DNA of 64,000 nt. Origin: Paenibacillus sp. FSL K6-3182 (GTDB lineage: Bacteria > Bacillota > Bacilli > Paenibacillales > Paenibacillaceae). The position numbers and the translations under genes are program-made. Of this stretch, positions 34,405-43,508 are shown piece by piece. Location: NCBI RefSeq assembly GCF_037976325.1, contig NZ_CP150265.1:2847501-2911500 (forward strand), read 5' to 3'. The stretch's first letter is position 1, and each line of letters opens with the position of its first letter. The notes beneath the pieces are model-generated. The model saw only the letters and a list, made by a program, of their open reading frames with translations. It made no database searches and had not been told where the DNA came from.

Positions 34405-37233
34405 ATGACGACCAGTATACGTTTTCCATTTGAAAATATAGAGCTTCCGCTTGAAGAACGGGTAACCGATCTTGTTTCACGTTTTACGCTGGAAGAGAAA
34501 ATTGAATCGATGGTTCAATACCAGCCTGAAATTGAGCGATTAGGCGTAAAGCCGTACAAACATGGGACGGAAGCGGCGCACGGAATGGCGTGGTTAGGCG
34601 AAGCGACCACGTTCCCTCAGCCCATCGGGCTTGGCTGCACTTGGAATCCCGTGCTGCTGAAGGAAGTAGGCTCTGCAATCGGTGACGAAGCACGCGTTTA
34701 CTTTCAGCGAAACCCAGCCATCAACGGCTTGACGCTGTGGGCGCCAACGGTGGATATGGAGCGAGATCCGCGCTGGGGAAGAACAGAAGAGGCTTATGGA
34801 GAAGATCCTAAGCTGACAGGTGAGCTAACAGCCTCGCTGGTACAGGGCATTCAAGGCGATCACCCGCTTTACTTTAAAGCGGTAGCGACCTTGAAGCATT
34901 TTATCGGCAATAACAATGAAATCAATCGCGGCAGCTGCTCGGCAAGCATCGATCCGCGCAATATGAAGGAATATTATCAAGCAGCTTTCAAGCCTGCTTT
35001 CGTCAAGGGCGGCGCTCATTCGATGATGACCTCGTACAACTCGGTTAATGGCACGCCTACTATTTTGCACGAGGATGTAAACAAAGTAGTGAAAGAGGAA
35101 TGGGGCATGAACGGCTTCATCGTCAGCGATGCGGGAGATTTGCTTGGTATCGTCAACGATCATCATTATTATGATTCTTATAAGAAGGCAGTAGCTCATT
35201 CCATCAAAGCAGGCATCGACAGCATAACGGATGATAAAGAAAAATCATGCGCGGCTATTCGCGAAGCTTTGTCAGAAGGGCTGCTGTCTGAGCAGGATTT
35301 GGATAAAGCACTCATTAACACCTTTCGTGTACGTTTCCGCTTGGGAGAGTTCGATCCCGCTGAAGGGAATCCATACGCGGATATGTCGGAATCGAAACTA
35401 TGTGCGCCCGAGCATAGACAATTATCGCTGCGGGCTGCAAAAGAGTCGATTGTTTTGCTCAAAAATGAGAACAAAACGTTGCCGTTGAATAAAGAAAAGC
35501 TAAGCCGTGTAGCCGTTATCGGGCCGCTTGCCGACGTTGTATACCGAGACTGGTACTCTGGTTCACTGCCGTACAAAGTAACACCACTTGAAGGCATCAA
35601 GAGCAAGCTTGCCGGCAAAGAAGTAACATTCAGCAGCGGCAATGATCGCATTCAATTGAAATCAGCTGCGAATGGTAAAGTATTGCGCGCATCCACAGAC
35701 CATGCAAACCGCCTGCAAGCGACTGAATTGGATGAGGAAGGCGATACATTTGAGGTGACGGATTGGGGCTGGGGCAGTTATACGCTAGCGAGCATGGATT
35801 CCGGCAAGCTGCTTACAAGCGCAGATGATGTCAATATTGCAGCAGCTGCAAGCGAAGCTTTTGGCTGGTATGTGAAGGAAGTGTTCAAGCTTGATGAGCA
35901 ATCCGAAGAGAAATTTGCGATACGAACTTGGAACGGCAAGCTGGTCACTGCCCCTAATGGCGGCGCAGATACCCTTCAAGTTACGGAATCAGCGGATATT
36001 GGAGCAAGTGAGCTGTTCTCTAAAGATGTCATCACGAATGGAATTGCAGAAGCGGCAGCTGCAGCCAAAGCAGCAGAAACGGCAATTGTTTTCGTAGGCA
36101 ATAATCCGCTTATTAACGGGAAAGAAGAAATCGATCGTCCAAGCCTTGACCTTGCCGCTTCGCAAAATGAATTAATTAGCGCGGTATTCGGTGCTAATCC
36201 GAACACGGTCGTCGTAGTTATTGGAAGTTACCCATTTGCACTTAACAAAGTAAACGAGCAAGTTCCAGCGATTGTTTATTTATCACATGCGGGTCAAGAG
36301 CTGGGCAATGCCATTGCTGACGTTTTGTTCGGTGATTACTCGCCGGCTGGACGCTTGAATATGACTTGGTATAAATCAGAAGAGCAGTTAACCGATCTAA
36401 TGGATTATGATATTTTGAAAGGAAAACGAACATATCTTTATTTCGATGGCGAACCGTTGTATCCATTTGGCTATGGTCTTAGCTATGGTTCATTCCGATA
36501 CGGCCCGCTTGAGATTACGAATAACGCTGCGAGTATGAACGGCAGTGTAACGGTGGAACTGCAGGTTACGAATGAGAGCGGCATCGCAGCGGATGAGGTT
36601 GTCCAATTATATGTTCGAGTAGAGGGCTCAAGGGTACAGCGTCCGCTTAAGAAGCTGGTTGGCTTCACGCGGATTTCATTCCAGCCTGGAGAGACGAAGC
36701 AAGTAGAACTTGTAGTTCCAGCAGAAGAGCTTGCTATTTGGGATGTAACACGGGACCGTTTCTGCCTTGAATCGGCGGCTTATACGTTTGCAGCTGGTGC
36801 CTCTTCTGCTCATCTCCTTGCCGAGGGTACAATAACAATCGAAGGCGAGACCATTCCACCACGTCAGTTATCCCCGCAGACGCGGGCGGAAAACTATGAT
36901 GATTATGCGCATGTTTATTTGGATGAGAGCAAGGAAGGCGGAACGGCAGTCCGTTTATCGCAAGCAGAGGGCTGGATCAAATTTAATGATGTTGATTGGT
37001 TAAACGGCCCAAGTGTATTTGAAGCTCGCGTTTGCGGCGGCGCTCAAGGCGGAGAGTTGTCTATTCAGATGATCAGCCCGGCCGCTGTTTTTAGAGGCTC
37101 ATACTCGGTTGAATCAAGCGGTGAGCAAGAATGGCAAACGATTCGTATTGATCTGCCAAGCTGCAAGCTGAGAGGCGATCTGGTAATTGGTTTGACGGAA
37201 AGTGTGAAGCTGAGCTTCTTCCGCTTTCAATAA
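34405..37233 (+). CDS. GH3 glycosidase with beta-trefoil insertion and C-terminal CBM6-like domain
   Basis: Multidomain enzyme of 942 residues, no signal peptide. The GH3 N-terminal barrel (about 15-300) carries the nucleophile D242 (FIVSDAGD); the GH3 C-terminal domain is split, about 345-412 and 536-660, with E574/E575 (GKEEIDRPSLDL) as candidate acid/base. Inserted between is a region (about 413-535) with repeated KSAANGKVLRA, ASMDSGKLLTS and IRTWNGKLVTA units like a fascin-type beta-trefoil. A fibronectin III-like domain (about 690-800) and a CBM6-like domain (about 815-942) follow. It probably acts as beta-glucosidase, xylosidase or arabinofuranosidase after defucosylation by GH95. Confidence 0.9.
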   Translation: MTTSIRFPFENIELPLEERVTDLVSRFTLEEKIESMVQYQPEIERLGVKPYKHGTEAAHGMAWLGEATTFPQPIGLGCTWNPVLLKEVGSAIGDEARVYFQRNPAINGLTLWAPTVDMERDPRWGRTEEAYGEDPKLTGELTASLVQGIQGDHPLYFKAVATLKHFIGNNNEINRGSCSASIDPRNMKEYYQAAFKPAFVKGGAHSMMTSYNSVNGTPTILHEDVNKVVKEEWGMNGFIVSDAGDLLGIVNDHHYYDSYKKAVAHSIKAGIDSITDDKEKSCAAIREALSEGLLSEQDLDKALINTFRVRFRLGEFDPAEGNPYADMSESKLCAPEHRQLSLRAAKESIVLLKNENKTLPLNKEKLSRVAVIGPLADVVYRDWYSGSLPYKVTPLEGIKSKLAGKEVTFSSGNDRIQLKSAANGKVLRASTDHANRLQATELDEEGDTFEVTDWGWGSYTLASMDSGKLLTSADDVNIAAAASEAFGWYVKEVFKLDEQSEEKFAIRTWNGKLVTAPNGGADTLQVTESADIGASELFSKDVITNGIAEAAAAAKAAETAIVFVGNNPLINGKEEIDRPSLDLAASQNELISAVFGANPNTVVVVIGSYPFALNKVNEQVPAIVYLSHAGQELGNAIADVLFGDYSPAGRLNMTWYKSEEQLTDLMDYDILKGKRTYLYFDGEPLYPFGYGLSYGSFRYGPLEITNNAASMNGSVTVELQVTNESGIAADEVVQLYVRVEGSRVQRPLKKLVGFTRISFQPGETKQVELVVPAEELAIWDVTRDRFCLESAAYTFAAGASSAHLLAEGTITIEGETIPPRQLSPQTRAENYDDYAHVYLDESKEGGTAVRLSQAEGWIKFNDVDWLNGPSVFEARVCGGAQGGELSIQMISPAAVFRGSYSVESSGEQEWQTIRIDLPSCKLRGDLVIGLTESVKLSFFRFQ

Positions 37234-37248
37234 TAAGAGTAACTTCAT

Positions 37249-37298
37249 ACGGAGCTGTCTTCAGGTGCTGTATAGCGCTTGTTGCAGCTCCGTTTTTG
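37249..37298 (+). terminator. Terminator of the GH95-GH3 operon
   Basis: ACGGAGCTG (37249-37257) pairs with CAGCTCCGT (37285-37293), followed by TTTTTG. The loop is long (27 bases) and may fold further. Confidence 0.7.
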
Positions 37299-37375
37299 CG
37301 TTTATGGTTGCTTTTTATGTAATGCCGCTTTATTCTTTAAATGAACAATGAGCATCGACAGAGGAGCTAGTCCAT

Positions 37376-37729
37376 ATGGCAAACGACATTGAAATCAACT
37401 TGTATAAAGATTGGATAAATACGGTGAAAGAAATCTTTCGGGGGTCAGGACATCCCTTGCCTGAATCCATTAGCGATCGGGAGGCAGCATTTGCTTACTT
37501 CTCGCAGACCGCACAATCGGAAGAGGAAGCAGAGCAGCAGGCGGATGCGAATGAAGAACGCCTTGCCTCGCTGCAGCAGACGATCATCGATCATTTTGAA
37601 ACGGTTATTGTGCCGGATATTCGCAGCAGAACAAATTATGCAGGCGATCGTTTTGCTTTCAAATGGTTGTACAACAAAGGCGAGCATATCGTTGAAGAGC
37701 ACTCATCCTACCGAATTCCGCTCTCTTAA
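37376..37729 (+). CDS. Small conserved-looking hypothetical protein
   Basis: Protein of 117 residues, not recognised. It is soluble, acidic in the middle (SEEEAEQQADANEER, about 48-62) and mostly helical, with a possible short coiled coil there, and ends in FAFKWLYNKGEHIVEEHSS. GAGGAGC lies before the ATG, codon usage looks like its neighbours, and its own terminator overlaps the stop, so it seems a real single-gene unit. There is no evidence for a role in the flanking sugar pathway. Confidence 0.72.
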   Translation: MANDIEINLYKDWINTVKEIFRGSGHPLPESISDREAAFAYFSQTAQSEEEAEQQADANEERLASLQQTIIDHFETVIVPDIRSRTNYAGDRFAFKWLYNKGEHIVEEHSSYRIPLS

Positions 37730-37743
37730 GAGCGGGATTTTTG
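37715..37743 (+). terminator. Terminator overlapping the end of the hypothetical gene
   Basis: ATTCCGCTCT (37715-37724) pairs with AGAGCGGGAT (37729-37738, one G-T pair) around a four-base loop, followed by T. The stem includes the stop codon. Confidence 0.8.
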
Positions 37744-37865
37744 CATCGTATAGGCAGCGCTTCCATTTTGTCTAATTTTCATATGATAAAATATTGAATT
37801 AGTAATGTAGGCACGACAGATTACCAGCATTATAATGTAGATGCCTTAAAATTTTACGCGAAAAA

Positions 37866-37877
37866 GTAAACGCTTAC
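37866..37877. promoter_or_regulatory. GTAAACGCTTAC operator-like palindrome
   Basis: A near-perfect 12-base palindrome with the central CG typical of LacI/CcpA-type operators, 60 bases before the sensor kinase gene. Against the cre consensus it misses at both outer bases. It may be a catabolite or sugar-repressor site. Confidence 0.35.
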
Positions 37878-37936
37878 CTCAGCCGATACTAACGAATGAA
37901 GTTTGCTGCGCAAAGCTTTAAGGAGGAGCCGTTTGT

Positions 37937-39739
37937 ATGAAGAAGAGCATTCGAACAATGGGGCAAAGAATGAACAATATTCGAATCAAAAAGAAACTAA
38001 TTATTTCTTTTATTCTCGTTGTTTTTGTACCGGTGCTTATCGTAGGCATTTTTCTTACCGTCGCTTTTAGGCAAAATGTACTTGATCAAGCGACCCAGCA
38101 AATTACGAATAACGTCGAGCGAATTAAGAAGCAGACCTTGGATATTATACGCATGCCAATCGAAATTTCCGACAAGCTGCTGGTCGATAGCAGGTTAACG
38201 AACGTCGTCAACACGCAATACAGCTCCACGTTTGATGTCGTTAAGGCGTTTTGGGATTACCGTGATTTTAAAGATTACATTCAACTATACAGTGAAGTCT
38301 ACAATATACGCTTTTATACGACGAATATGACGATACTCGACAACTGGGAGTTTCTGAAAGTTACGGATCCTATTGCAGAGACAGACTGGTATAAGTCAGC
38401 AATGGAGCGCGACGGCATTCACTGGGAATACATTAAGGATGAAACCAAAAATAACCGCCGTTATTTGAGTCTTATTCGGAAGATCACGTTCCCAACGTAT
38501 CGGACAAGCGGTGTACTAGTGATAGGCGTGAATCAGGATGAGCTTAATGCGATGATTAGCCAAGAGCCGTTTGATACGATGATTATTGATGACAATGGTT
38601 ATATGATTGCAGCGAAAAATCCCGAATGGGTAGGTAAAAATATTTCTGAATTAGACTTTGCCAGTAAACTGACGAATAAAGCAGCAGGCACCTATGAATT
38701 CAAATATGATGGAAAACCTTCGAAAATTGTTATCGAGGATCTTCAGCCCGAATCAAGCTTTAATCGGTTGAAAATCGTATCGGTATTTACAATTGATAGT
38801 ATTGTAAGTGGAGCTAATCGGATAAGCTTGCTTGGGCTAGGCATTATTTTGCTAAGCTTAGTTATAGCCTTCGTTATGATTTATATTTTTTCTGCGATTA
38901 TATCGAAGCGGATGCTGGTCCTGAATAAAGATTTGAACAAAGTAGCGATGGGAGATTTGAACGTGATTTCGCATGTGACAGGCAATGACGAGATTGGCAT
39001 CCTGTCCAAGCAATTCAACAACATGGTCGTTAGTATTCGTGGCTTAATGGATGAGGTAGCGGAATCGCATAAACAGCAGGCGCAGCTGCAGCTTAGACAG
39101 AAGGAAATTAAACTGAAAATGATGGCTAGCCAAATTAATCCTCATTTTTTGTTTAACGCGCTTGAATCGATTCGAATGAAAGCTCATATCAAAGGCGAGA
39201 CAGAGATTTCTTCAATCGTTCGTATGCTTGGTAAAATGATTCGTCGAAATTTAGAGATAGGCGCGCGCAAAATTGCATTAAAGGATGAACTCGAAATGGT
39301 GCGCTGCTATTTGGAAATTCAAAAATTCAGATACGGCAACGATCGATTGACGTTTCGCCTCGATATCGATGCTAATGGTCAGGAGATCGAAATTCCGCCG
39401 CTCATAATTCAGCCTCTCATCGAGAATGCTGTTGTGCATGGTCTTGAAAATGTTGCTGAGGGCGGATTCGTATGGTTAAAGACAGAGGTCAGTGATCATA
39501 TGCTTCGGGTCGAGGTATCCGACAATGGCGTAGGAATCAGCGATGAAAAGATTCATGAAATCAATGAATCGCTGCATGATATGGAAGAAGAGGAAGAATA
39601 CCGAATCGGGCTGCGCAATGTCCATCAGCGGCTGGTCATGATCTATGGGGATGGATATGGCTTGACGCTGACGAGCGAGCTTGGAGCGGGTACACGCATT
39701 ACTTTTGAAATTCCAATAGGGGGTCATTCGCTTGCATAA
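37937..39739 (+). CDS. YesM-like sensor histidine kinase
   Basis: Second LytS/YesM-type kinase, 600 residues. A membrane helix at about 20-42, an extracellular dCache-like sensor (about 45-290), a second helix near 297-320, HAMP, then the His_kinase domain with H403 in INPHFLFNAL and the HATPase (IIQPLIENAVVHG, DNGVGI, GLRNVHQRL). AAGGAGGAG precedes the ATG. It overlaps the response regulator gene by 8 bases, so the pair is co-translated. It probably senses the sugar carried by the LplA-type protein encoded downstream. Confidence 0.94.
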   Translation: MKKSIRTMGQRMNNIRIKKKLIISFILVVFVPVLIVGIFLTVAFRQNVLDQATQQITNNVERIKKQTLDIIRMPIEISDKLLVDSRLTNVVNTQYSSTFDVVKAFWDYRDFKDYIQLYSEVYNIRFYTTNMTILDNWEFLKVTDPIAETDWYKSAMERDGIHWEYIKDETKNNRRYLSLIRKITFPTYRTSGVLVIGVNQDELNAMISQEPFDTMIIDDNGYMIAAKNPEWVGKNISELDFASKLTNKAAGTYEFKYDGKPSKIVIEDLQPESSFNRLKIVSVFTIDSIVSGANRISLLGLGIILLSLVIAFVMIYIFSAIISKRMLVLNKDLNKVAMGDLNVISHVTGNDEIGILSKQFNNMVVSIRGLMDEVAESHKQQAQLQLRQKEIKLKMMASQINPHFLFNALESIRMKAHIKGETEISSIVRMLGKMIRRNLEIGARKIALKDELEMVRCYLEIQKFRYGNDRLTFRLDIDANGQEIEIPPLIIQPLIENAVVHGLENVAEGGFVWLKTEVSDHMLRVEVSDNGVGISDEKIHEINESLHDMEEEEEYRIGLRNVHQRLVMIYGDGYGLTLTSELGAGTRITFEIPIGGHSLA

Positions 39740-41288
39740 AGTGCTCATTGTAGACGATGAACCGATGATTCGAGAAGGACTGCAAACATTAGTTGATTGG
39801 AGCAAATACGGATTTGCCGTCGCAGGGACAGCATCCAATGGACGCGAGGCAGTCGAGAAGCACGGTGTGCTGAGTCCTGATTTGATTCTGATTGATATCC
39901 GCATGCCTGGCATGGATGGACTACAAGCGATTGAGGAAATAAGGAAAACAGACAATAGCTGTCATTTTTTAATTTTGAGCGGCTATGCGGAGTTCAATTA
40001 TGCTAAGCAAGCGATCGCGCATAATGTGGATGGTTATATTTTAAAGCCGATCGATGAAGATGAGCTGGAGAGTTATGTCGAACGAGTCTCTGCTCAGCTC
40101 CAAAGTCAGTCGGAGCAGCGTCAAAACACAGAGCAATCGGCTGCTTTACTGCGTGAGGAGATGCTGTATCAGCTCACAAGCGGGAAGCTGGATGCAAATA
40201 CGGCTAACGGCCACGAGCTGAAAACATTATTGGGTGAGCCGGCGAAATATTACCAGCTGATGTTGATCGAGCTCTACAGCAGGGAGCATTCCCTTACGCT
40301 GAATGCAACGCTCAAGAAGAAGCTGACGGACATTGTTGAAGAGAAGCAAATCGGCTGGGTTTTTTCTGCCGAGCCTTATATTGGGATATTGCTTAAAGAT
40401 TATGTGCTTCAAAATGGCTCGCGCGAGCAAATGAAGCTGTGGATCGAGGAATGCTGCGGAACGAAGGTGAAATTTGCAGCTGCGGCAAGCGAACCCGTTC
40501 GTGAACCCGCGGAGCTGCAAAAATGGTCCATGCCCATTCACGACTTATTGAAGCAGCGGTTCATGCTGCAAGGACAGTTCATCCATATGGCGTCTTTAGC
40601 CGAGGAAAGACAGCAGGCGGAGGCTGAGCTTAGCAATCAATTATCAATCGAAAGCCTTGCTCAAAAGCTTTATTATATGCTGGATATCGGGAGCAAAGAG
40701 GGAATGGACAAAGCGCTGCAGGAGGCGTCAAAGCAAATTATCGCTTATGATTGTTCCGAGCCGTTCGTCAAATCGAGCTGGGCGCAGCTTCTCACGATCG
40801 TACTAAATAAAGCGGCCTTGTCTAATCCGCAGCTATCGCTCCATGAGGATCTGTCGATGATTACCGCCTTGTACCTTGCCCATCATTATGAGGAAATGAT
40901 TGCGCAGCTGCAAACCCGTCTGTCGGAGCTGGCGATGAAAACTTCGAAATCAGACAGCTTGTCGGTCATGAAACAAATGACTGACTTTATTGAACGTCAT
41001 TATAGCGAAAATATTAAGCTGGAAACGCTGGCTGATCTATTTAATTACAATAGCGGCTATTTAGGAAAAATGTTCAAAAACTATACGGGTGAGCATTTCA
41101 ACACGTATTTGGATCAAGTGCGAATCCAGCATGCCATTGAGCTGCTGCAGGAGGGGCTCAAGGTTCATCAGGTGTCGGAACGGGTCGGATATGCGAATGT
41201 TGATTACTTTCATAGTAAATTTAAAAAGTATAAAGGGGTATCGCCCTCATCCTTTAAAAGTATTTCTGGTAGAACGGCTTTGGAATAG
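39732..41288 (+). CDS. YesN-like response regulator, REC plus AraC-type HTH
   Basis: Response regulator of 518 residues. The receiver domain has D8/D9, phosphoacceptor D55 (LILIDIRMPG) and K105 (YILKPID). The C-terminal AraC double helix-turn-helix covers about 415-510 (IKLETLADLFNYNSGYLGKMF and VSERVGYANVDYFHSKFKKYKGVSP). It starts with TTG at 39732 behind AGGGGGT (about 39717-39723) and overlaps the kinase gene. Once phosphorylated it likely activates the downstream transporter and GH42 genes. A terminator follows, so those genes need their own promoter. Confidence 0.93.
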   Translation: MHKVLIVDDEPMIREGLQTLVDWSKYGFAVAGTASNGREAVEKHGVLSPDLILIDIRMPGMDGLQAIEEIRKTDNSCHFLILSGYAEFNYAKQAIAHNVDGYILKPIDEDELESYVERVSAQLQSQSEQRQNTEQSAALLREEMLYQLTSGKLDANTANGHELKTLLGEPAKYYQLMLIELYSREHSLTLNATLKKKLTDIVEEKQIGWVFSAEPYIGILLKDYVLQNGSREQMKLWIEECCGTKVKFAAAASEPVREPAELQKWSMPIHDLLKQRFMLQGQFIHMASLAEERQQAEAELSNQLSIESLAQKLYYMLDIGSKEGMDKALQEASKQIIAYDCSEPFVKSSWAQLLTIVLNKAALSNPQLSLHEDLSMITALYLAHHYEEMIAQLQTRLSELAMKTSKSDSLSVMKQMTDFIERHYSENIKLETLADLFNYNSGYLGKMFKNYTGEHFNTYLDQVRIQHAIELLQEGLKVHQVSERVGYANVDYFHSKFKKYKGVSPSSFKSISGRTALE

Positions 41289-41320
41289 GAAGCTGTTGTT
41301 CCTATAATCTTATTATTACA

Positions 41321-41380
41321 AACATCTATTTCACAGGACTGATAGAGTCGCTGGCGAGCTAGATGTTTTTTTTATTTTTT
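41321..41380 (+). terminator. Terminator of the second two-component operon
   Basis: AACATCTA (41321-41328) pairs with TAGATGTT (41360-41367), followed by a very T-rich stretch. Confidence 0.75.
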
Positions 41381-41396
41381 TATATAACCAACGGTT

Positions 41397-41411
41397 ATGA
41401 AAACGCTTGAA
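41397..41411 (+). promoter_or_regulatory. cre-like (CcpA) site
   Basis: ATGAAAACGCTTGAA matches WTGNAANCGNWNNCW except for one base (A for C near the end). It lies in the leader region of the LplB/YtcP/LplA transporter operon, where catabolite repression is expected. Confidence 0.35.
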
Positions 41412-41501
41412 AGAACGTATTTTCATATGATTTTAGGTCTAATTATATGGGTGCCGGAGGAAAGGTTCTATCGTTTATGATAAGTACAGATAAGAGAGGG
41501 T

Positions 41502-41527
41502 AAGCTACTCACCACATAAGGTAGCTT
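41502..41527 (+). other. Leader hairpin before the transporter operon
   Basis: AAGCTAC (41502-41508) pairs with GTAGCTT (41521-41527) with a 12-base loop, 46 bases before the permease start. There is no T run, so it is not a terminator; it may affect mRNA stability or initiation. The rest of the 284-base spacer shows nothing else beyond the terminator and the cre-like site. Confidence 0.4.
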
Positions 41528-41572
41528 GCGAAGACGTTTTTGCACGAAGCAGAAACAGTAGGAGGAGCAGCT

Positions 41573-42532
41573 ATGAAACCGCTAACAGATAGTCCTAAGC
41601 AGTTAAGGGCGACAAACAAATGGAATCGATTTTGGTTCAAAGCCATTCAGCAGCGTTACTTGTACATGATGTCGCTGCCGTTCGTCATCTGGATCTTCCT
41701 ATTCAGCTATGTGCCGGTATGGGGCTGGTTGACCGCATTTCAGAATTATAAGCCGAAAAACGGGATATTGAATCAAAAATGGGTAGGCCTTGAAAATTTC
41801 GTAGAGCTGTTTCAAGACGAAAGATTTTATATCGTTTTGCGAAACACGCTGGCAATGAGTACGATGGGGCTTATCGTAGGGTTTACGATTCCAGTTATTT
41901 TTGCTCTATTGCTTAATGAAATAAGAGGGCAGTTCTTTAAGCGCTCTGTACAAACCATTTCATATTTGCCGCACTTTGTATCTTGGGTAGTTGTTGCGGG
42001 GCTTGTAACGAAGATACTCTCAACAGACGGCGGTGCGATTAATCAATTATTGATGTACCTTAACATCATTGATACGCCGATTCAGTTTATGGCCAAGGGC
42101 GAATGGTTCTGGAGCGTCGTAACTTTATCGGATTTGTGGAAGGAAATGGGCTGGAATTCCATCATCTTTTTAGCTGCGATGGCGGGAATAGATCCTGAGC
42201 TTTATGAAGCATCGACTGTCGATGGGGCAGGCAGATTCCGCAAAATGTGGCATATTACATTACCGGGAATTAGAACAACCTTTATGGTGCTATTCATTTT
42301 ATCGATCGGTCATTTAATCAGCATAGGCTTCGAGAAACAGTTTTTGTTAGGAAATCCTCTTGTATCCGATTTTTCAGAAGTGCTCGATCTGTATGCGCTG
42401 AAGTACGGTATTCAAATGAGCCGATATTCGTACGGTACGGCAATCGGTATCTTTAACTCCGTAGTCAGCATCCTATTAGTGTTTATCGCGAACGGAATTT
42501 ACAAACGAGTCACCAAAGAATCAATCATATAG
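41573..42532 (+). CDS. ABC sugar transporter permease, LplB type
   Basis: CUT1 permease of 319 residues of the LplB/YtcP subgroup, six membrane helices (first at about 32-52, MMSLPFVIWIFLFSYVPVWGW). The EAA loop is ELYEASTVDGAGRFRKMWHITLPGI (about 203-227). ATG at 41573 is chosen because AGGAGG (41560-41565) lies 7 bases upstream; the longer frame from the TTG at 41540 has no site. It forms the channel with the next gene's product and receives substrate from the LplA-type lipoprotein. Confidence 0.92.
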   Translation: MKPLTDSPKQLRATNKWNRFWFKAIQQRYLYMMSLPFVIWIFLFSYVPVWGWLTAFQNYKPKNGILNQKWVGLENFVELFQDERFYIVLRNTLAMSTMGLIVGFTIPVIFALLLNEIRGQFFKRSVQTISYLPHFVSWVVVAGLVTKILSTDGGAINQLLMYLNIIDTPIQFMAKGEWFWSVVTLSDLWKEMGWNSIIFLAAMAGIDPELYEASTVDGAGRFRKMWHITLPGIRTTFMVLFILSIGHLISIGFEKQFLLGNPLVSDFSEVLDLYALKYGIQMSRYSYGTAIGIFNSVVSILLVFIANGIYKRVTKESII

Positions 42533-42544
42533 GAGGTGCGGTAC

Positions 42545-43438
42545 ATGCAAGGAGCTATGCGAAGAAGTACAGGCGATAAAGTTTTTGACACATGCATTTA
42601 TGTTTTCATGATCATCGTTGCTATCGTAACGTTGTATCCGTTCCTGAATGTACTAGCGATATCATTTAATGATTCGGTAGATACGGTAAGAGGCGGTTTA
42701 ACTATATACCCTCGCGAATTTACACTCAAAAATTACGAGACGATTTTCGGCTTTGAGGGATTGCTTGTAGGCTTCAAAAACTCGGTTATTCGTACCGTTT
42801 TGGGAACGCTCATTGGGGTGTTGTCGGCATCGATGATGGCTTACACCTTAAGCCGTCCAGACTTCCAAGCAAGAAGGTGGATGTCCATCGTATTCGCACT
42901 CACGATGTATTTCTCAGGCGGTCTCATTCCAGGGTTTCTGCTTATGAAAAACTTAGGTTTGATTGGTACGTTTTCGGTTTACATCATTCCTGCTATTTTG
43001 AGCGTTTGGAACGTGTTTATCGTCCGCTCTTATATTGACGGGCTTCCGTATGCACTTCAAGAATCAGCCAAAATTGATGGGGCAAATGATTGGACTATAT
43101 TTTGGAAGGTTATCCTTCCGCTTTGTCAGCCTGTACTCGCTACAATTGCTTTGTATATTGCTGTTGGACACTGGAACGCTTGGTTTGATACTTACTTGTT
43201 CAATAATAGGAGTCCAGAGAATACGACACTGCAGTATGAGCTGATGAAGGTGCTGCTATCCACGCAAACGGGCAGTAATTATCGTGATCCTAATGCGCAG
43301 CAAACGCTGGCGTCGGTTTCACCGGAGTCTATCAAGATGGCGATTACGATCGTCGTTACGGTACCGATTTTGCTAGTTTATCCTTTCCTTCAGAAGTATT
43401 TTGTCAAAGGCATGACGCTTGGCGCAGTAAAAAGTTAA
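42545..43438 (+). CDS. ABC sugar transporter permease, YtcP type
   Basis: Partner permease of 297 residues, six membrane helices (first about 16-38), with the YtcP-group features LYPFLNVLAISFND and the EAA loop ALQESAKIDGANDWTIFWKVILP. It ends in QKYFVKGMTLGAVKS, the typical tail. AGGAGGTG (42531-42538) lies just before ATG 42545; the in-frame GTG at 42536 is inside that site. It follows the LplB-type gene by 12 bases. Confidence 0.92.
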   Translation: MQGAMRRSTGDKVFDTCIYVFMIIVAIVTLYPFLNVLAISFNDSVDTVRGGLTIYPREFTLKNYETIFGFEGLLVGFKNSVIRTVLGTLIGVLSASMMAYTLSRPDFQARRWMSIVFALTMYFSGGLIPGFLLMKNLGLIGTFSVYIIPAILSVWNVFIVRSYIDGLPYALQESAKIDGANDWTIFWKVILPLCQPVLATIALYIAVGHWNAWFDTYLFNNRSPENTTLQYELMKVLLSTQTGSNYRDPNAQQTLASVSPESIKMAITIVVTVPILLVYPFLQKYFVKGMTLGAVKS

Positions 43439-43508
43439 TATTGGTAATAGCAGGTTTCCTGTTATATACACGAGCATGATGAACGAGAAAAAGGGAGGCT
43501 TTCAAGCA

